Below are positions 16,917 to 25,717 of a stretch of DNA of 64,000 nucleotides, in pieces. The notes below the pieces were generated by a model. The model was not told where the DNA came from and did no database searches. It saw only the letters and a program-made list of their open reading frames with translations. Where the stretch lies: the NCBI RefSeq assembly GCF_029223255.1, contig NZ_JARHUC010000002.1, positions 186,001-250,000 on the forward strand, given 5' to 3'. Both the position numbers and the translations under genes were made by a program. Position 1 is the stretch's first letter; the number at the start of each line of letters is the position of its first letter. Source of the DNA: Albimonas marina (GTDB lineage Bacteria; Pseudomonadota; Alphaproteobacteria; Rhodobacterales; Rhodobacteraceae).

Positions 16917-18604
16917 GCGGCACGCAGCGGCGCGGCGTCTCGATGGAGGCGGATTTCGTGGTGGTGGGCTCGGGCTCGGCCGGCTCGGCGCTGGCGGCCC
17001 GGCTGTCGGAGGACGGCGCGAACTCGGTGCTGGTGCTCGAGCACGGGGGCACCGACGCGGGGCCCTTCATCCAGATGCCCGCGGCGCTGAGCTATCCGAT
17101 GAACATGCGCCGCTACGACTGGGGGTTCCTGAGCGAGCCGGAGCCGAAGCTGAACAACCGCCGCCTGGTGGTGCCGCGGGGCAAGGTCGTCGGCGGCTCC
17201 TCGTCGATCAACGGCATGGTCTACGTGCGCGGCCATGCCCGCGACTACGACCACTGGGCCGAACAGGGCGCGAGCGGCTGGGGCTACGCCGACGTGCTGC
17301 CCTACTTCAAGCGGATGGAGAGCTGGCACGACGGCGGCCATGGCGGCGACCCGGACTGGCGCGGCCGCTCCGGCCCCCTGCACGTCACCCGCGGCCCGCG
17401 GGAGAACCCGCTGTTCCACGCCTTCGTCGAGGCCGGCGTCCAGGCGGGATACGAACGGACCGACGACTACAACGGCGAGAAGCAGGAGGGCTTCGGCCCG
17501 ATGGAGCAGACGGTCTGGAAGGGCCGTCGCTGGTCGGCGGCGAACGCCTATCTCAAGCCCGCCCTGAAGCGGGCGAACCTGGCGCTGCACCGCTGCCTCG
17601 CGCGGCGCATCGTCATCGAGGACGGGCGCGCGGTGGGCGTGGAGGTGGAGCGCGGCGGCGAGGTCTCGGTGATCCGCGCGCGGCGGGAGGTGGTGCTGGC
17701 GGCCTCCTCGATCAACTCGCCCAAGATGCTGATGCTCTCGGGGATCGGGCCGGGGGCGCAGCTCGCGGCCCACGGGATCCCCGTGGTCGCGGACCGGCCC
17801 GGCGTGGGCGCGAACCTGATGGACCACCTCGAGGTCTACATCCAACAGGCCTGCACCCAGCCGATCACGCTGTTCAAGCACTGGAACCTGTTCGGCAAGG
17901 CGCTGGCGGGGGCGGAGTGGTTGTTCCTCAAGACCGGTCTCGGCGCCTCGAACCAGTTCGAGAGCGCGGCCTTCGTGCGCTCCCGCGCGGGCGTCGACTA
18001 CCCCGACGTGCAGTTCCACTTCCTGCCGATCGCGGTGCGCTACGACGGCCAGGCGGCGGCGGAGGGGCACGGCTTCCAGGCGCATGTGGGCCCGATGCGG
18101 GCGGAGTCGCGGGGCGCGGTGACGCTGCGCTCCGCCGACCCCAACGAGGCCCCGAAGATCGCCTTCAACTACATGTCGACCGAGCAGGACTGGATCGATT
18201 TCCGCCGCTGCATCCGCATCGCGCGCGAGATCTTCGCCCAGCCCGCCTTCGACGCCTTCCGCGGCAAGGAGATCCAGCCGGGCGCGCAGGTCCAGTCCGA
18301 CGCGGAGATCGACGCCTTCATCGCCGAACATGCCGAAAGCGCCTACCACCCTTGCGGCACCTGCCGCATGGGGCGCGCGGACGACGCGACGGCGGTGGTG
18401 GATCCCGAGTGCCGGGTGATCGGGGTCGAGGGGCTGCGGGTCGCCGACAGCTCGATCTTTCCGCGGGTGACCAACGGCAACACCAACGCGCCCTCGATCC
18501 TGGTGGGCGAGAAGGCGGCGGACATGATCCTGGGCAAGCCCCCCCTGCCCGCCGAGAACGCCGAGCCCTGGATCAACCCGCGCTGGCAGGTCTCCGACCG
18601 CTGA
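16913..18604 (+). CDS. betA: Choline dehydrogenase (GMC oxidoreductase)
   Basis: 563 residues. FAD-dependent oxidation of choline to betaine aldehyde, and in many BetA proteins on to betaine. FAD-binding GxGxxG is [17 protein letters not shown] near residue 12. The GMC signatures are [19 protein letters not shown] and [16 protein letters not shown]. The C-terminal catalytic histidine lies in [10 protein letters not shown], and the end [20 protein letters not shown] is typical of BetA. The ATG at 16913 overlaps the GST stop; an alternative start is the methionine at 16943. Without betB in this operon, BetA may carry out both oxidation steps or a dehydrogenase elsewhere is used. Confidence 0.93.
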   Translation: MSGTQRRGVSMEADFVVVGSGSAGSALAARLSEDGANSVLVLEHGGTDAGPFIQMPAALSYPMNMRRYDWGFLSEPEPKLNNRRLVVPRGKVVGGSSSINGMVYVRGHARDYDHWAEQGASGWGYADVLPYFKRMESWHDGGHGGDPDWRGRSGPLHVTRGPRENPLFHAFVEAGVQAGYERTDDYNGEKQEGFGPMEQTVWKGRRWSAANAYLKPALKRANLALHRCLARRIVIEDGRAVGVEVERGGEVSVIRARREVVLAASSINSPKMLMLSGIGPGAQLAAHGIPVVADRPGVGANLMDHLEVYIQQACTQPITLFKHWNLFGKALAGAEWLFLKTGLGASNQFESAAFVRSRAGVDYPDVQFHFLPIAVRYDGQAAAEGHGFQAHVGPMRAESRGAVTLRSADPNEAPKIAFNYMSTEQDWIDFRRCIRIAREIFAQPAFDAFRGKEIQPGAQVQSDAEIDAFIAEHAESAYHPCGTCRMGRADDATAVVDPECRVIGVEGLRVADSSIFPRVTNGNTNAPSILVGEKAADMILGKPPLPAENAEPWINPRWQVSDR

Positions 18605-18627
18605 GAGGCGCGGCGAGGGAAGAAAAG

Positions 18628-18671
18628 GGGCCGAGGGACGGGACGCAGGGACGCCGGACCGCCCTCGGCCC
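18628..18671. terminator. Possible bidirectional terminator hairpin between betA and the VPLPA-CTERM gene
   Basis: GGGCCGAGGG (18628-18637) and CCCTCGGCCC (18662-18671) pair perfectly around a 24-nt loop. The two flanking genes converge here. There is no clear T-run, and the long loop makes this a weak call. Confidence 0.35.
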
Positions 18672-18737
18672 GCGCCGGCCGGAGGCTCGGCCGGCGGGGA
18701 CCCGGATCGCTGAGGCGTGGATCCGGGACCGACGGGG

Positions 18738-19319
18738 TCAGGCGCGGCGGCGGGCGACGAGGCCTAGGCCGGCGAGCGCCGCCCCCAGCAGGCCGGCGGC
18801 CGCGGGCAGCGGCACCGCGGCGGCCTGCGCCTCGCCCACCAGCAGGTAGCCCTCGCCGAGCTCTCCCGGCAGCGCGTCGCCGTAGGTCCAGAAGGACGTC
18901 CCGGGCTGGTTGAAGTGGAACTGCCACTGGCCGGACGAGATCTGCAGGTAGGCGTCGGTCGCGTAGTCGCCGTCGTCGTAGCCGAGTTCCATGTAGGGCG
19001 AGAGATCGGCGGAGAGGTAGAGCGCGTCGGGCGTCGCCAGCAGCCCCCAGGCGAAGATGTAGGCGTCGCCCAGGGCCCCGTCCGCGTCGCTGAGCGTCAC
19101 GCTCACGCCGCCGGTGCCGGCGAAGGTCAGCGACCAGGCGGTGATCGCGGCGTCGTCGATCTCGCCCAGCGTGCCGTCGGTGGTGATGGTCCCCGAGACG
19201 CTCGCCTGGTCGGCGCCGCCGTAGAGCGTCGGGATCCTCACCTCGTAGACGACGGTCGCGGCGGCGGGCGAGGCGAGCAGGCAGGACAGGGCGGCCGCCC
19301 CGAGCAGTGGTCGGATCAT
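18738..19319 (-). CDS. VPLPA-CTERM sorting domain protein (secreted)
   Basis: 193 residues. An N-terminal signal peptide (LLGAAALSCLLASPAAA) precedes an acidic, glycine- and tyrosine-rich body of about 140 residues without a recognised domain. The C-terminus is a textbook VPLPA-CTERM tail: the motif VPLPAAAGLLG, a hydrophobic segment and a terminal ARRRA. Such tails are recognised by exosortases of the PEP-CTERM system, which process exported proteins during surface polysaccharide-linked sorting. The start is ATG 19319. It is monocistronic and convergent with betA. No exosortase or polysaccharide gene is present in the window, so its sorting enzyme must be elsewhere. Function of the body is unknown. 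Confidence 0.75.
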   Translation of the reverse strand: MIRPLLGAAALSCLLASPAAATVVYEVRIPTLYGGADQASVSGTITTDGTLGEIDDAAITAWSLTFAGTGGVSVTLSDADGALGDAYIFAWGLLATPDALYLSADLSPYMELGYDDGDYATDAYLQISSGQWQFHFNQPGTSFWTYGDALPGELGEGYLLVGEAQAAAVPLPAAAGLLGAALAGLGLVARRRA

Positions 19320-19540
19320 CCGGTGGTTCCCCCAGGGCCCGCGGGCGCGCGCTCGCCCCCACGGCGGAGCGTCGCGCCCTCGGGCGGCGCGCCGGCCGGG
19401 GCGGCGCGCGCGACGGCGCCGGGCCCCGGCCGGGGCGATTGGGCGGAGCCTACGATCCGGCCGCGGCCCGTGCAATTCGCAAGGCCTTGGCAAGTTTGGC
19501 ATATCTGGCGCCGGCTGGAAGAGGCTGGAAGATCGCGGGC

Positions 19541-20293
19541 TCAGCGCCCGGTGCGGCTCCACCGCTCCAGCCGGCGGGCGGCGACGCCGAGCAGGACGTA
19601 GAGGAGCACCGCGCCCAGGGCGAGCACGAAGAGGGAGGCGAACATCAGGTCGGTCTTCGCCCGTCCGTTCGCCAGCAGCATCAGGTGGCCGAGGCCCTTG
19701 GAGGCGCCGACCCACTCCCCGATCACCGCGCCGATGGGGGCGTAGACTGCGGCGAGCCGCAGGCCGGAGGCGAGGTCGGGCAGCGCCGCGGGCAGGCGCA
19801 GGCGCCACAGCTCGCTCCACCGCGAGCCGCCCATCACCGCCGAGAGGTCGAGCAGCGCCGGATCGGTGCGCCGCAGGCCGTCGAGGAAGGCGGAGGTGAC
19901 GGGGAAGTAGATGATCAGCACCGTCATCAGGATCTTCGAGCCGATGCCGTAGCCCAGCCACAGCGTCAGGATCGGGGCCAGCGCGAAGACCGGCACCGCC
20001 TGGCTGAACACCAGCGCCGGCAGCAGCACCCGGCGCGCGAGGGGCGAGAGCGCGAGATGGATCGCCGTCGCCGCCCCCAGGATCGCGCCCAGCGCGAGGC
20101 CGGCGAGCACCTCGATCAGCGTGTAGGCGCCGTGTTCGAGGATCAGGGCGCGGTTGTCCCACAGCGCCTGCGCCACCCGCAGGGGACTGGGCAGGATGAA
20201 GGGCGCGACCCCGGTCGACCACACCACCGCCTGCCAGATCGCCAGCAGCACCAGCGCGGCCGCGAGACCGCCGAGCGCGGAGCCCCCCCTCAT
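19541..20293 (-). CDS. thiX: Thiamine-precursor ABC transporter permease (ThiX-like)
   Basis: 250 residues, BPD-type inner-membrane permease with about six hydrophobic segments. The conserved EAA loop is recognisable in LSAVMGGSRWSELWRLRLPAALPDLASGL. The SsuC/TauC/ThiX-like architecture and the neighbouring NMT1-type binding protein under a TPP riboswitch point to uptake of a hydroxymethylpyrimidine-type thiamine precursor. ATG 20293 overlaps the thiZ stop by four bases. The terminal gene of the thiYZX operon; no terminator was seen downstream. Confidence 0.85.
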   Translation of the reverse strand: MRGGSALGGLAAALVLLAIWQAVVWSTGVAPFILPSPLRVAQALWDNRALILEHGAYTLIEVLAGLALGAILGAATAIHLALSPLARRVLLPALVFSQAVPVFALAPILTLWLGYGIGSKILMTVLIIYFPVTSAFLDGLRRTDPALLDLSAVMGGSRWSELWRLRLPAALPDLASGLRLAAVYAPIGAVIGEWVGASKGLGHLMLLANGRAKTDLMFASLFVLALGAVLLYVLLGVAARRLERWSRTGR

Positions 20294-21045
20294 GCCCCCT
20301 GCCCCCGAACGGCGTCGGCGGGCGCCAGCAGTCGGCGGGTCAGGCGGGCCTGCGCCTCCAGCACATCGGCGCCGGCGGGGTCCCGCAGGGGGGCGGTGGC
20401 GGGGGGCGCGGCCTCCTCGACCCCCGTCTCGGTCATCAGCAGGATGCGGTGGCCCAGGCGCGCGGCCTCGTGCGCATCATGGGTCACCAGCAGCACCGTG
20501 CGCCCGGCGAGCGCGCGGAAGGCCAGCGCCTGCATCTCGGCGCGGGTGCGCACGTCGAGCGCGCCGAAGGGCTCGTCGAGAAGGGCGACGGGGCGATCCT
20601 CCATCAGCAGGCGGGCGAGCGCCGCGCGCTGGCGCATGCCGCCCGAAAGCTCCGAGGGGGTCTTGGCGGCGTGATCGGCGAGGCCGACGGCCGCGATCAT
20701 CTCCGCCGCCCGGGCCCGGTCGGGCGGGCGGCGGCGCAGGCGGGCGCCGAGGACCACGTTCTCGGCCACCGTCAGCCAGGGGAGCAGCAGGTCGGACTGC
20801 GCCATCCAGGCGACCCGGTCGCCCAGCGGCGCGCCCTGCTCGTCCCCCGCGGTCCCGTCGAAGGCGACGCCGGTCGGCAGGCCCGCCAGCAGGCGCAGGA
20901 GCGTGGACTTGCCCACGCCCGAGGGGCCCAGCAGGCAGGTCCACAGGCCCGCCGGCGCGGTCATCGAGAGGGGCGCGCCCCCGCCCCCCGCCCCGGTCGG
21001 GTCGAGGTCGAGACGACCCGAGAGGCGAAGACCGGGGGGGCGCAT
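20290..21045 (-). CDS. thiZ: Thiamine-precursor ABC transporter ATP-binding protein (ThiZ-like)
   Basis: 251 residues. Walker A is GPSGVGKST, the signature is LSGGMRQRAALARLL, and Walker B/D-loop is PVALLDEPFGALD, with H-loop VTHDAHEAARLGHRI. It belongs to the nitrate/sulfonate/thiamine-precursor (SsuB/TauB/ThiZ) group of ATPases. Its ATG (21045) abuts the thiY stop directly, and its stop overlaps thiX, so all three are translated from one message. The substrate is inferred from the riboswitch upstream. Confidence 0.87.
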   Translation of the reverse strand: MRPPGLRLSGRLDLDPTGAGGGGAPLSMTAPAGLWTCLLGPSGVGKSTLLRLLAGLPTGVAFDGTAGDEQGAPLGDRVAWMAQSDLLLPWLTVAENVVLGARLRRRPPDRARAAEMIAAVGLADHAAKTPSELSGGMRQRAALARLLMEDRPVALLDEPFGALDVRTRAEMQALAFRALAGRTVLLVTHDAHEAARLGHRILLMTETGVEEAAPPATAPLRDPAGADVLEAQARLTRRLLAPADAVRGQGA

Positions 21046-22014
21046 TCACTCGGCCGGCTGGGCGGTGACGTCGATGGCGAAGCGGGAGACGGGCCAGGCC
21101 TCGTCCACCAGCCCGGCCTCGGCCAGCCACGCCTCGAACGCGGCCCAGCGGCCGGCGGAGAAGGCGGCGGGGCGCAGGGCGAAGCGGGGGACGGTGTCGA
21201 CCCAGGCCTTCTCGTTCAGCTCGTCCTGGAGCTCGGTCGAGGTCCCGGCGAAGATCTCCCAGCTTTCCTGCGGGTGGTTGACGATGAACTGGGTGCCCCG
21301 CTCGACGGCGTGGAGGAACTTCGCGATCGTCTCGCGGTTCATGGTCTCGGGATTGGCGAGGAAGATCAGCTCGTCATAGGCGGGCAGCCCCTCCTCCTCG
21401 AGGTAGAAGCATTTGCCGGGGCGGCCCTCGATCTCCATCTGGTTGAGTTCGAAATTGCGGAAGGCGCCGATGACGGCGTCGACCTGGCCGGACATCACCG
21501 CGGGGGAAAGGGACCAGTTGACGTTGATCAGCTCGACGTCGTCGAGCGTGAGCCCGGCTTTGCCGAGGACGGCGGTCAGCAGCGCCTCCTCGACGCCCGC
21601 GACCGAGTAGCCGATCTTGCGGCCCTTGAGGTCGGCGACGGTCTGGACGGGGCCGTCGGCCATCACCAGCAGGCAGTTGAGGGGCGTGGCGACCAGCGTG
21701 CCGACGCGGATCAGCGGCAGGCCCTCGTGCACCTGGAGGTGCAGCTGGGGCTGGTAGCCCACCGCGATGTCGGCGCGCCCGGCGGCGGCCATCTTGGGAG
21801 GGTCGGCGGGGTCCGCGGGGGCGACGATCTCGACCTCCAGCCCCTCCTCGGCGAACCAGCCCTTCTCCTGCGCCACGACGATGGGGCCGTGGTCGGGGTT
21901 CACGAACCAGTCGAGCACCAGGGTCAGCTTCTCCTGCGCGGCGGCCGGCAGGGCGGTCGCGCCGGCCAGCGTCAGGGCGGCGAGGGCGGCGGAAAGGGCG
22001 GAGGATCGGAGCAT
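21046..22014 (-). CDS. thiY: Thiamine-precursor (pyrimidine) ABC transporter substrate-binding protein (ThiY-like)
   Basis: 322 residues, NMT1/THI5-like periplasmic binding protein. A signal peptide (LSAALAALTLAGATALPAAAQ) is followed by the family start KLTLVLDWFVNPDHGPIVVA. The stretch with CFYLEEEGLPAYDELIF matches ThiY-type proteins, which bind N-formyl-4-amino-5-aminomethyl-2-methylpyrimidine, a salvage product of thiamine breakdown. The ATG at 22014 has GAGG about eight bases upstream. It is first in the operon, behind the TPP riboswitch at 22127-22222, which fixes the pathway with good confidence even though the exact ligand is inferred. Confidence 0.9.
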   Translation of the reverse strand: MLRSSALSAALAALTLAGATALPAAAQEKLTLVLDWFVNPDHGPIVVAQEKGWFAEEGLEVEIVAPADPADPPKMAAAGRADIAVGYQPQLHLQVHEGLPLIRVGTLVATPLNCLLVMADGPVQTVADLKGRKIGYSVAGVEEALLTAVLGKAGLTLDDVELINVNWSLSPAVMSGQVDAVIGAFRNFELNQMEIEGRPGKCFYLEEEGLPAYDELIFLANPETMNRETIAKFLHAVERGTQFIVNHPQESWEIFAGTSTELQDELNEKAWVDTVPRFALRPAAFSAGRWAAFEAWLAEAGLVDEAWPVSRFAIDVTAQPAE

Positions 22015-22126
22015 GTCGGGCCTCGTCCAGGCGCCGCGGGATGCGGCGCGGTTGCAGGTCCGGGACCCTGGCGACGGAGGAGGCGGGTCGACGCGCCTCT
22101 CCCCTGGGGAGGGCCGTGCGCGCCGC

Positions 22127-22222
22127 ATCCGTTTCCCTTCGCCGGCATGACCCGGATCAGGTTCGACGGGTTGATGCGCACACGCACCTCTCAGCCCCTG
22201 GTCTTGGGACGCCCCGACGGAT
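22127..22222 (-). ncRNA. TPP riboswitch (thi box)
   Basis: On the minus strand the conserved thi-box elements are present in order: GGGGCTGAGAGG, then GAACCTGATCCGGGTCATGC, then CGGCGAAGGGAAA. The closing stem P1 is visible as ATCCGT (22222-22217) pairing with ACGGAT (22132-22127). TPP binding should shut off thiYZX. The 110 nt between the aptamer and the thiY start contain a CCTCCCC/GGGGAGAGG hairpin near 22095-22112 that could serve as the expression platform, either as a terminator-like stem or by controlling ribosome access. Confidence 0.95.
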
Positions 22223-22228
22223 GGGCCG

Positions 22229-22257
22229 AGCTAACGCGGGCGGACGGGGCCTGTCAA
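22229..22257 (-). promoter_or_regulatory. Promoter of the TPP riboswitch-thiYZX operon
   Basis: On the minus strand a perfect TTGACA (22257-22252) is followed after exactly 17 bp by TTAGCT (22234-22229). The predicted transcription start, about seven bases on, is at the first base of riboswitch stem P1 (22222). The agreement of promoter, start point and aptamer edge supports the call. Confidence 0.7.
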
Positions 22258-22484
22258 CGACGGGGATCAGGAACCGGACCGGGCGGCAAGACGCGGAAGC
22301 GCAAGGACCTGCCCCGCTGCTGCAGCGCAGCAATTGAGATCATGATTTCATAATGTTTTACAGACACATCCGGGCGGCCGATTCCGAATCAGGGGCGAAT
22401 CGGGCGCCCCGAACGGGCCATGCCGCGGGGCGCGGCGGGGGCGATTCGCGGGCGGATCCGGCCGCCCTGCCCCGCATATGCGAA

Positions 22485-22510
22485 GGGCCGCTCCGTGCCC
22501 GGAGCGGCCC
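22485..22510 (-). terminator. Terminator downstream of dksA
   Basis: A perfect 10-bp stem, GGGCCGCTCC (22485-22494) with GGAGCGGCCC (22501-22510), has a six-base loop and is flanked by AAA and TTT. It lies 60 bp past the dksA stop and before the divergent thi promoter region. Confidence 0.65.
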
Positions 22511-22569
22511 CTTTCGCGGTCTCGGCGTCGTCGCGCCCGCCTCCCGTCTCCCTGCGGACGGGGCGCGCG

Positions 22570-22992
22570 TCAGTCGTCGCGATACACCTTCTCGCGCCGC
22601 TCGTGCATCTCCTGCGCCGCGAGGCTCAGGGTGGCGATGGGGCGGGCGTCGAGACGTTTGAGGCTGATCGGATCGCCGGTGACCTGGCAGTAGCCGTAGG
22701 ATCCGTCCTCGATCCGGCGCAGGGCCGAGTCGATCTTCGAGATCAGCTTGCGCTGCCGGTCCCGGGTGCGCAGCTCGAGGCTGCGGTCGGTCTCGGCGGA
22801 AGCGCGGTCGGCCAGGTCGGGAACGGACTGGCCGCTTTCCTGCAGGCCTTCCAGCGTGCTGCGGCTTTCGGCCAGGATGCTTTCTTTCCAGTCGGTCAGT
22901 TTGCGGCGGAAGTATTCCCGCTGCCGAGGGTTCATGAAAGGTTCATCCTCGGACGGAAAATACTCGGCCTCAAGCACGATTTCGGACTTCAT
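22570..22992 (-). CDS. dksA: RNA polymerase-binding transcription factor DksA
   Basis: 140 residues. DksA enters the RNA polymerase secondary channel and, with ppGpp, redirects transcription in starvation. The coiled-coil tip carries the required acidic pattern DLADRA (D-x-x-D-x-A). The C-terminal zinc-finger region is recognisable (YGYCQVTGDPISLKRLDARP) but only the first of the four classical cysteines remains; the others are Thr, Leu/Ser and Ala, as in the low-cysteine DksA type known from alphaproteobacteria. ATG 22992 follows GAGGTG; an open frame extends upstream to 23037 with no ribosome site. Confidence 0.93.
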   Translation of the reverse strand: MKSEIVLEAEYFPSEDEPFMNPRQREYFRRKLTDWKESILAESRSTLEGLQESGQSVPDLADRASAETDRSLELRTRDRQRKLISKIDSALRRIEDGSYGYCQVTGDPISLKRLDARPIATLSLAAQEMHERREKVYRDD

Positions 22993-23422
22993 CGCCAGGC
23001 ACCTCGATGCTCGTCTTGCCACCCCGCGGCGACCCATCCGGAGCCGGCGGCCTCCTGGCCTGAACGCGCCGAGCGTTCGCCGGAGGGCCTGTCGCGCCGC
23101 GCCCCTTGCGTCGCCGCGGGTTCGTATAGACCCCGGTCACGATTAAGTCACGCGAAAGGTTCGTTACCGACACGCCCGGCCGTAAATGCCCATATCTTCG
23201 GCGCCGCACCGCATCATTCCGCACAGTATGTCGGCGCCCCAGACTGTTGGCGGAAGCCGACGCGGACGAGTCGTCGCCGCCCCGCGCCTCGCCCTTGCCC
23301 ATACCCGCCCGTATGTGCCACCAATTTCGTGAGGCGTCCCGACCGCCAGACGGAACGCTCCGGTCAGGAGCGGCGCAGGCGCAGGGACGCGGGAGAAACG
23401 CACCGGGGAGCGGCGAAAGCCC
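22993..23422. other. Divergent intergenic region dksA / MoxR gene
   Basis: 430 bp without a credible gene. It holds the likely dksA promoter (23123-23151) and is moderately AT-richer around 23130-23240. No clear promoter for the plus-strand MoxR gene could be fixed. Confidence 0.5.
23123..23151 (-). promoter_or_regulatory. Candidate dksA promoter
   Basis: On the minus strand GTGACT (23151-23146) and TATACG (23128-23123) are 17 bp apart. Both match the sigma-70 consensus at four positions. The predicted start lies about 125 nt before the dksA ATG. Confidence 0.4.
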
Positions 23423-24262
<840 letters not shown>

Positions 24263-24312
24263 GCGCCGCGCGCGGGGCCTGAGCGCCCCGGCCCCCGGGA
24301 TCGCCCCCTTTC

Positions 24313-24348
24313 AGCCCCCCGGCGCGGCCGCGCCGGGGGGCTTCGTTT
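24313..24348 (+). terminator. Rho-independent-like terminator after the MoxR gene
   Basis: AGCCCCCCGGCGCG (24313-24326) pairs with CGCGCCGGGGGGCT (24329-24342) and is followed by TCGTTTCG. A 12-bp or longer stem with a short T-rich tail. Confidence 0.65.
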
Positions 24349-24508
24349 CGACCGGGCGCCGCGGCGGACCGGGCGCCTGCCGGAGCCTCCCGCCCGTGGC
24401 GCGCGGCGGGCGCGGCGCCGGGCTCGGCACGGCCGCCGGCGGAGCGCCTCCCCCCGGCGGCGTCCTGACCGCTTGCCCCGCGTCGCGGGCGGCGCCACAA
24501 GATCGCGC

Positions 24509-24955
24509 ATGAGCATCGTGATCCGCCCCCTGACGACGGCCGACGAGGCCGAATGGCGCCGCCTGTGGAAACTGTATCTCGAGTTCTACGAGACCACGGT
24601 TCCCGAGGAGGTCTACGCCTCCGCCTTCGCCCGGAACCTTTCGGACGAGCACCCCGACATGAACGCCCTGGTGGCGGAACGGCCGGACGGTCAGGGCCTG
24701 ATGGGCCTGGTCCACTACATCTTCCATCGCCACAACTGGCGGCTTGAGGACGTGGTCTACCTCCAGGACCTGTTCGTGGACCCCGACGTGCGCGGCGGCG
24801 GCGTGGGCCGGGCGCTGATCCAGGCGGTCTACGACCGGGCGGACGCGGCCGGGACCCCGGCGGTCTACTGGCTGACGCAGGAATGGAACTACAAGGGGCG
24901 GATGCTCTACGACCAGATGGCGACCAAGTCGCCCTTCATACAGTACCGACGGTGA
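24509..24955 (+). CDS. GNAT family N-acetyltransferase
   Basis: 148 residues. The GNAT fold is recognised from the N-terminal strand IVIRPLTTADEAEWRRLW, the acetyl-CoA loop VDPDVRGGGVGRALIQAVY (about 92-110; the R/Q-x-x-G-x-G/A pattern) and the C-terminal AVYWLTQEWNYKGRMLYDQM, where a yeast-Hpa2-like tyrosine is present. ATG 24509 is preceded by a GC-rich leader without a strong ribosome site. The substrate is unknown. It is followed seven bases after its stop by a 57-residue membrane protein gene, so the two probably share a transcript. Confidence 0.85.
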   Translation: MSIVIRPLTTADEAEWRRLWKLYLEFYETTVPEEVYASAFARNLSDEHPDMNALVAERPDGQGLMGLVHYIFHRHNWRLEDVVYLQDLFVDPDVRGGGVGRALIQAVYDRADAAGTPAVYWLTQEWNYKGRMLYDQMATKSPFIQYRR

Positions 24956-24962
24956 GCCGCGC

Positions 24963-25136
24963 ATGCCTCTGCTGATCGCTTTCGTCCTGTTCTTCGCCTG
25001 GGGCTGGTGGCGCGCCCGCAAGGCCGGCGGCGGCGTCGCCGACCGGGTGCGCTACGGCCTGATCCACGGCCTGGCGGTGGCGCTGGTCCTCTACGCCGTC
25101 GCCACGCTGGGCGACTGGCAGGGGCTGACCAATTGA
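24963..25136 (+). CDS. Small membrane protein (57 residues), unknown
   Basis: MPLLIAFVLFFAWGWWRARK opens the protein and a second hydrophobic segment (GLIHGLAVALVLYAVATL) follows, with a basic loop between: two likely membrane spans. It starts eight bases after the GNAT stop, and its TGA overlaps the TTG start of the lipoprotein gene (TTGA at 25133), which argues for real translation. No family recognised. It could be an apolipoprotein-N-acyltransferase-independent envelope factor or simply a partner of the following lipoprotein; this cannot be decided from sequence. Confidence 0.6.
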   Translation: MPLLIAFVLFFAWGWWRARKAGGGVADRVRYGLIHGLAVALVLYAVATLGDWQGLTN

Positions 25137-25588
25137 GCCGGCTGGCGAGGCTCGCGGGCCTGGCGGCCGCGCTGGGGGCGACGACGCTCCTGGCGGGGTG
25201 CGAATACGCCGAGCAGTGGCGCCTGAAGCAGTCGGAGGAGGCCGCCTTCTCGCGCGAGATCGCGGCGGTCGACCGGGAGAACTGGTGCGGCCTCTACAAC
25301 CCCGAAGTGGACGTCCAATACGTGGGCCCGCCCGCGCAGGGGGCCGAGGCGCCGGTGTTCTACACGTTCGAGCTGATGGGCCTGCCCGACTTCCGGGCCC
25401 TGGGCTACGACGCGATGATCTCGAAGCGGATCTGGCACGCCGAGGACTCGACCCATGAGGTCCTGATGCTGGTCGCGGCCGAGAGCGGGACCGACCACCT
25501 CACGATCCTGCAGCGCGCCGCCGACCGCACGCCGGTGAAGACCGACGCCTCGGCCCGCGCCTTCCTGGAGTGCCTGGTCGGGCCGTGA
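25133..25588 (+). CDS. Putative lipoprotein, unknown function
   Basis: 151 residues from a TTG start that overlaps the stop of the upstream 57-residue gene. The signal peptide LAGLAAALGATTLLAGC ends with a lipobox (LAGC), so the Cys near residue 22 should be lipidated. The mature part has a conserved-looking core (NWCGLYNPEVDVQYVGPP, DFRALGYDAMISKRIWH) and a second Cys near the C-terminus that could pair with C in NWCG. No family recognised. A GC-rich hairpin downstream (25601-25626) may end the transcript. Confidence 0.65.
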   Translation: MSRLARLAGLAAALGATTLLAGCEYAEQWRLKQSEEAAFSREIAAVDRENWCGLYNPEVDVQYVGPPAQGAEAPVFYTFELMGLPDFRALGYDAMISKRIWHAEDSTHEVLMLVAAESGTDHLTILQRAADRTPVKTDASARAFLECLVGP

Positions 25589-25600
25589 CGCCATCCAGCT

Positions 25601-25626
25601 GGCCCGCGCGCCACGGCGCGCGGGCC
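25601..25626 (+). terminator. GC-rich hairpin after the lipoprotein gene
   Basis: GGCCCGCGCGCC (25601-25612) and GGCGCGCGGGCC (25615-25626) are perfectly complementary, and AGC/GCT flanks extend the stem. No T-run follows, so the terminator role is tentative. Confidence 0.45.
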
Positions 25627-25717
25627 GGCTAGAGGCGGTCACGCCGCCGTCACGTCTCCTGCGGCAGGGTGAGTCCCGACCGGCCGGGCCGCGCCCGGCG
25701 CCACGATGGAGACGCCC

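Noticed and set aside
19440-19510. Sigma-54-like promoter (TTGGCA-N4-TGGCA) near the VPLPA-CTERM gene
   Set aside because: The GG-GC distance is two bases short, and the orientation is wrong for the gene.
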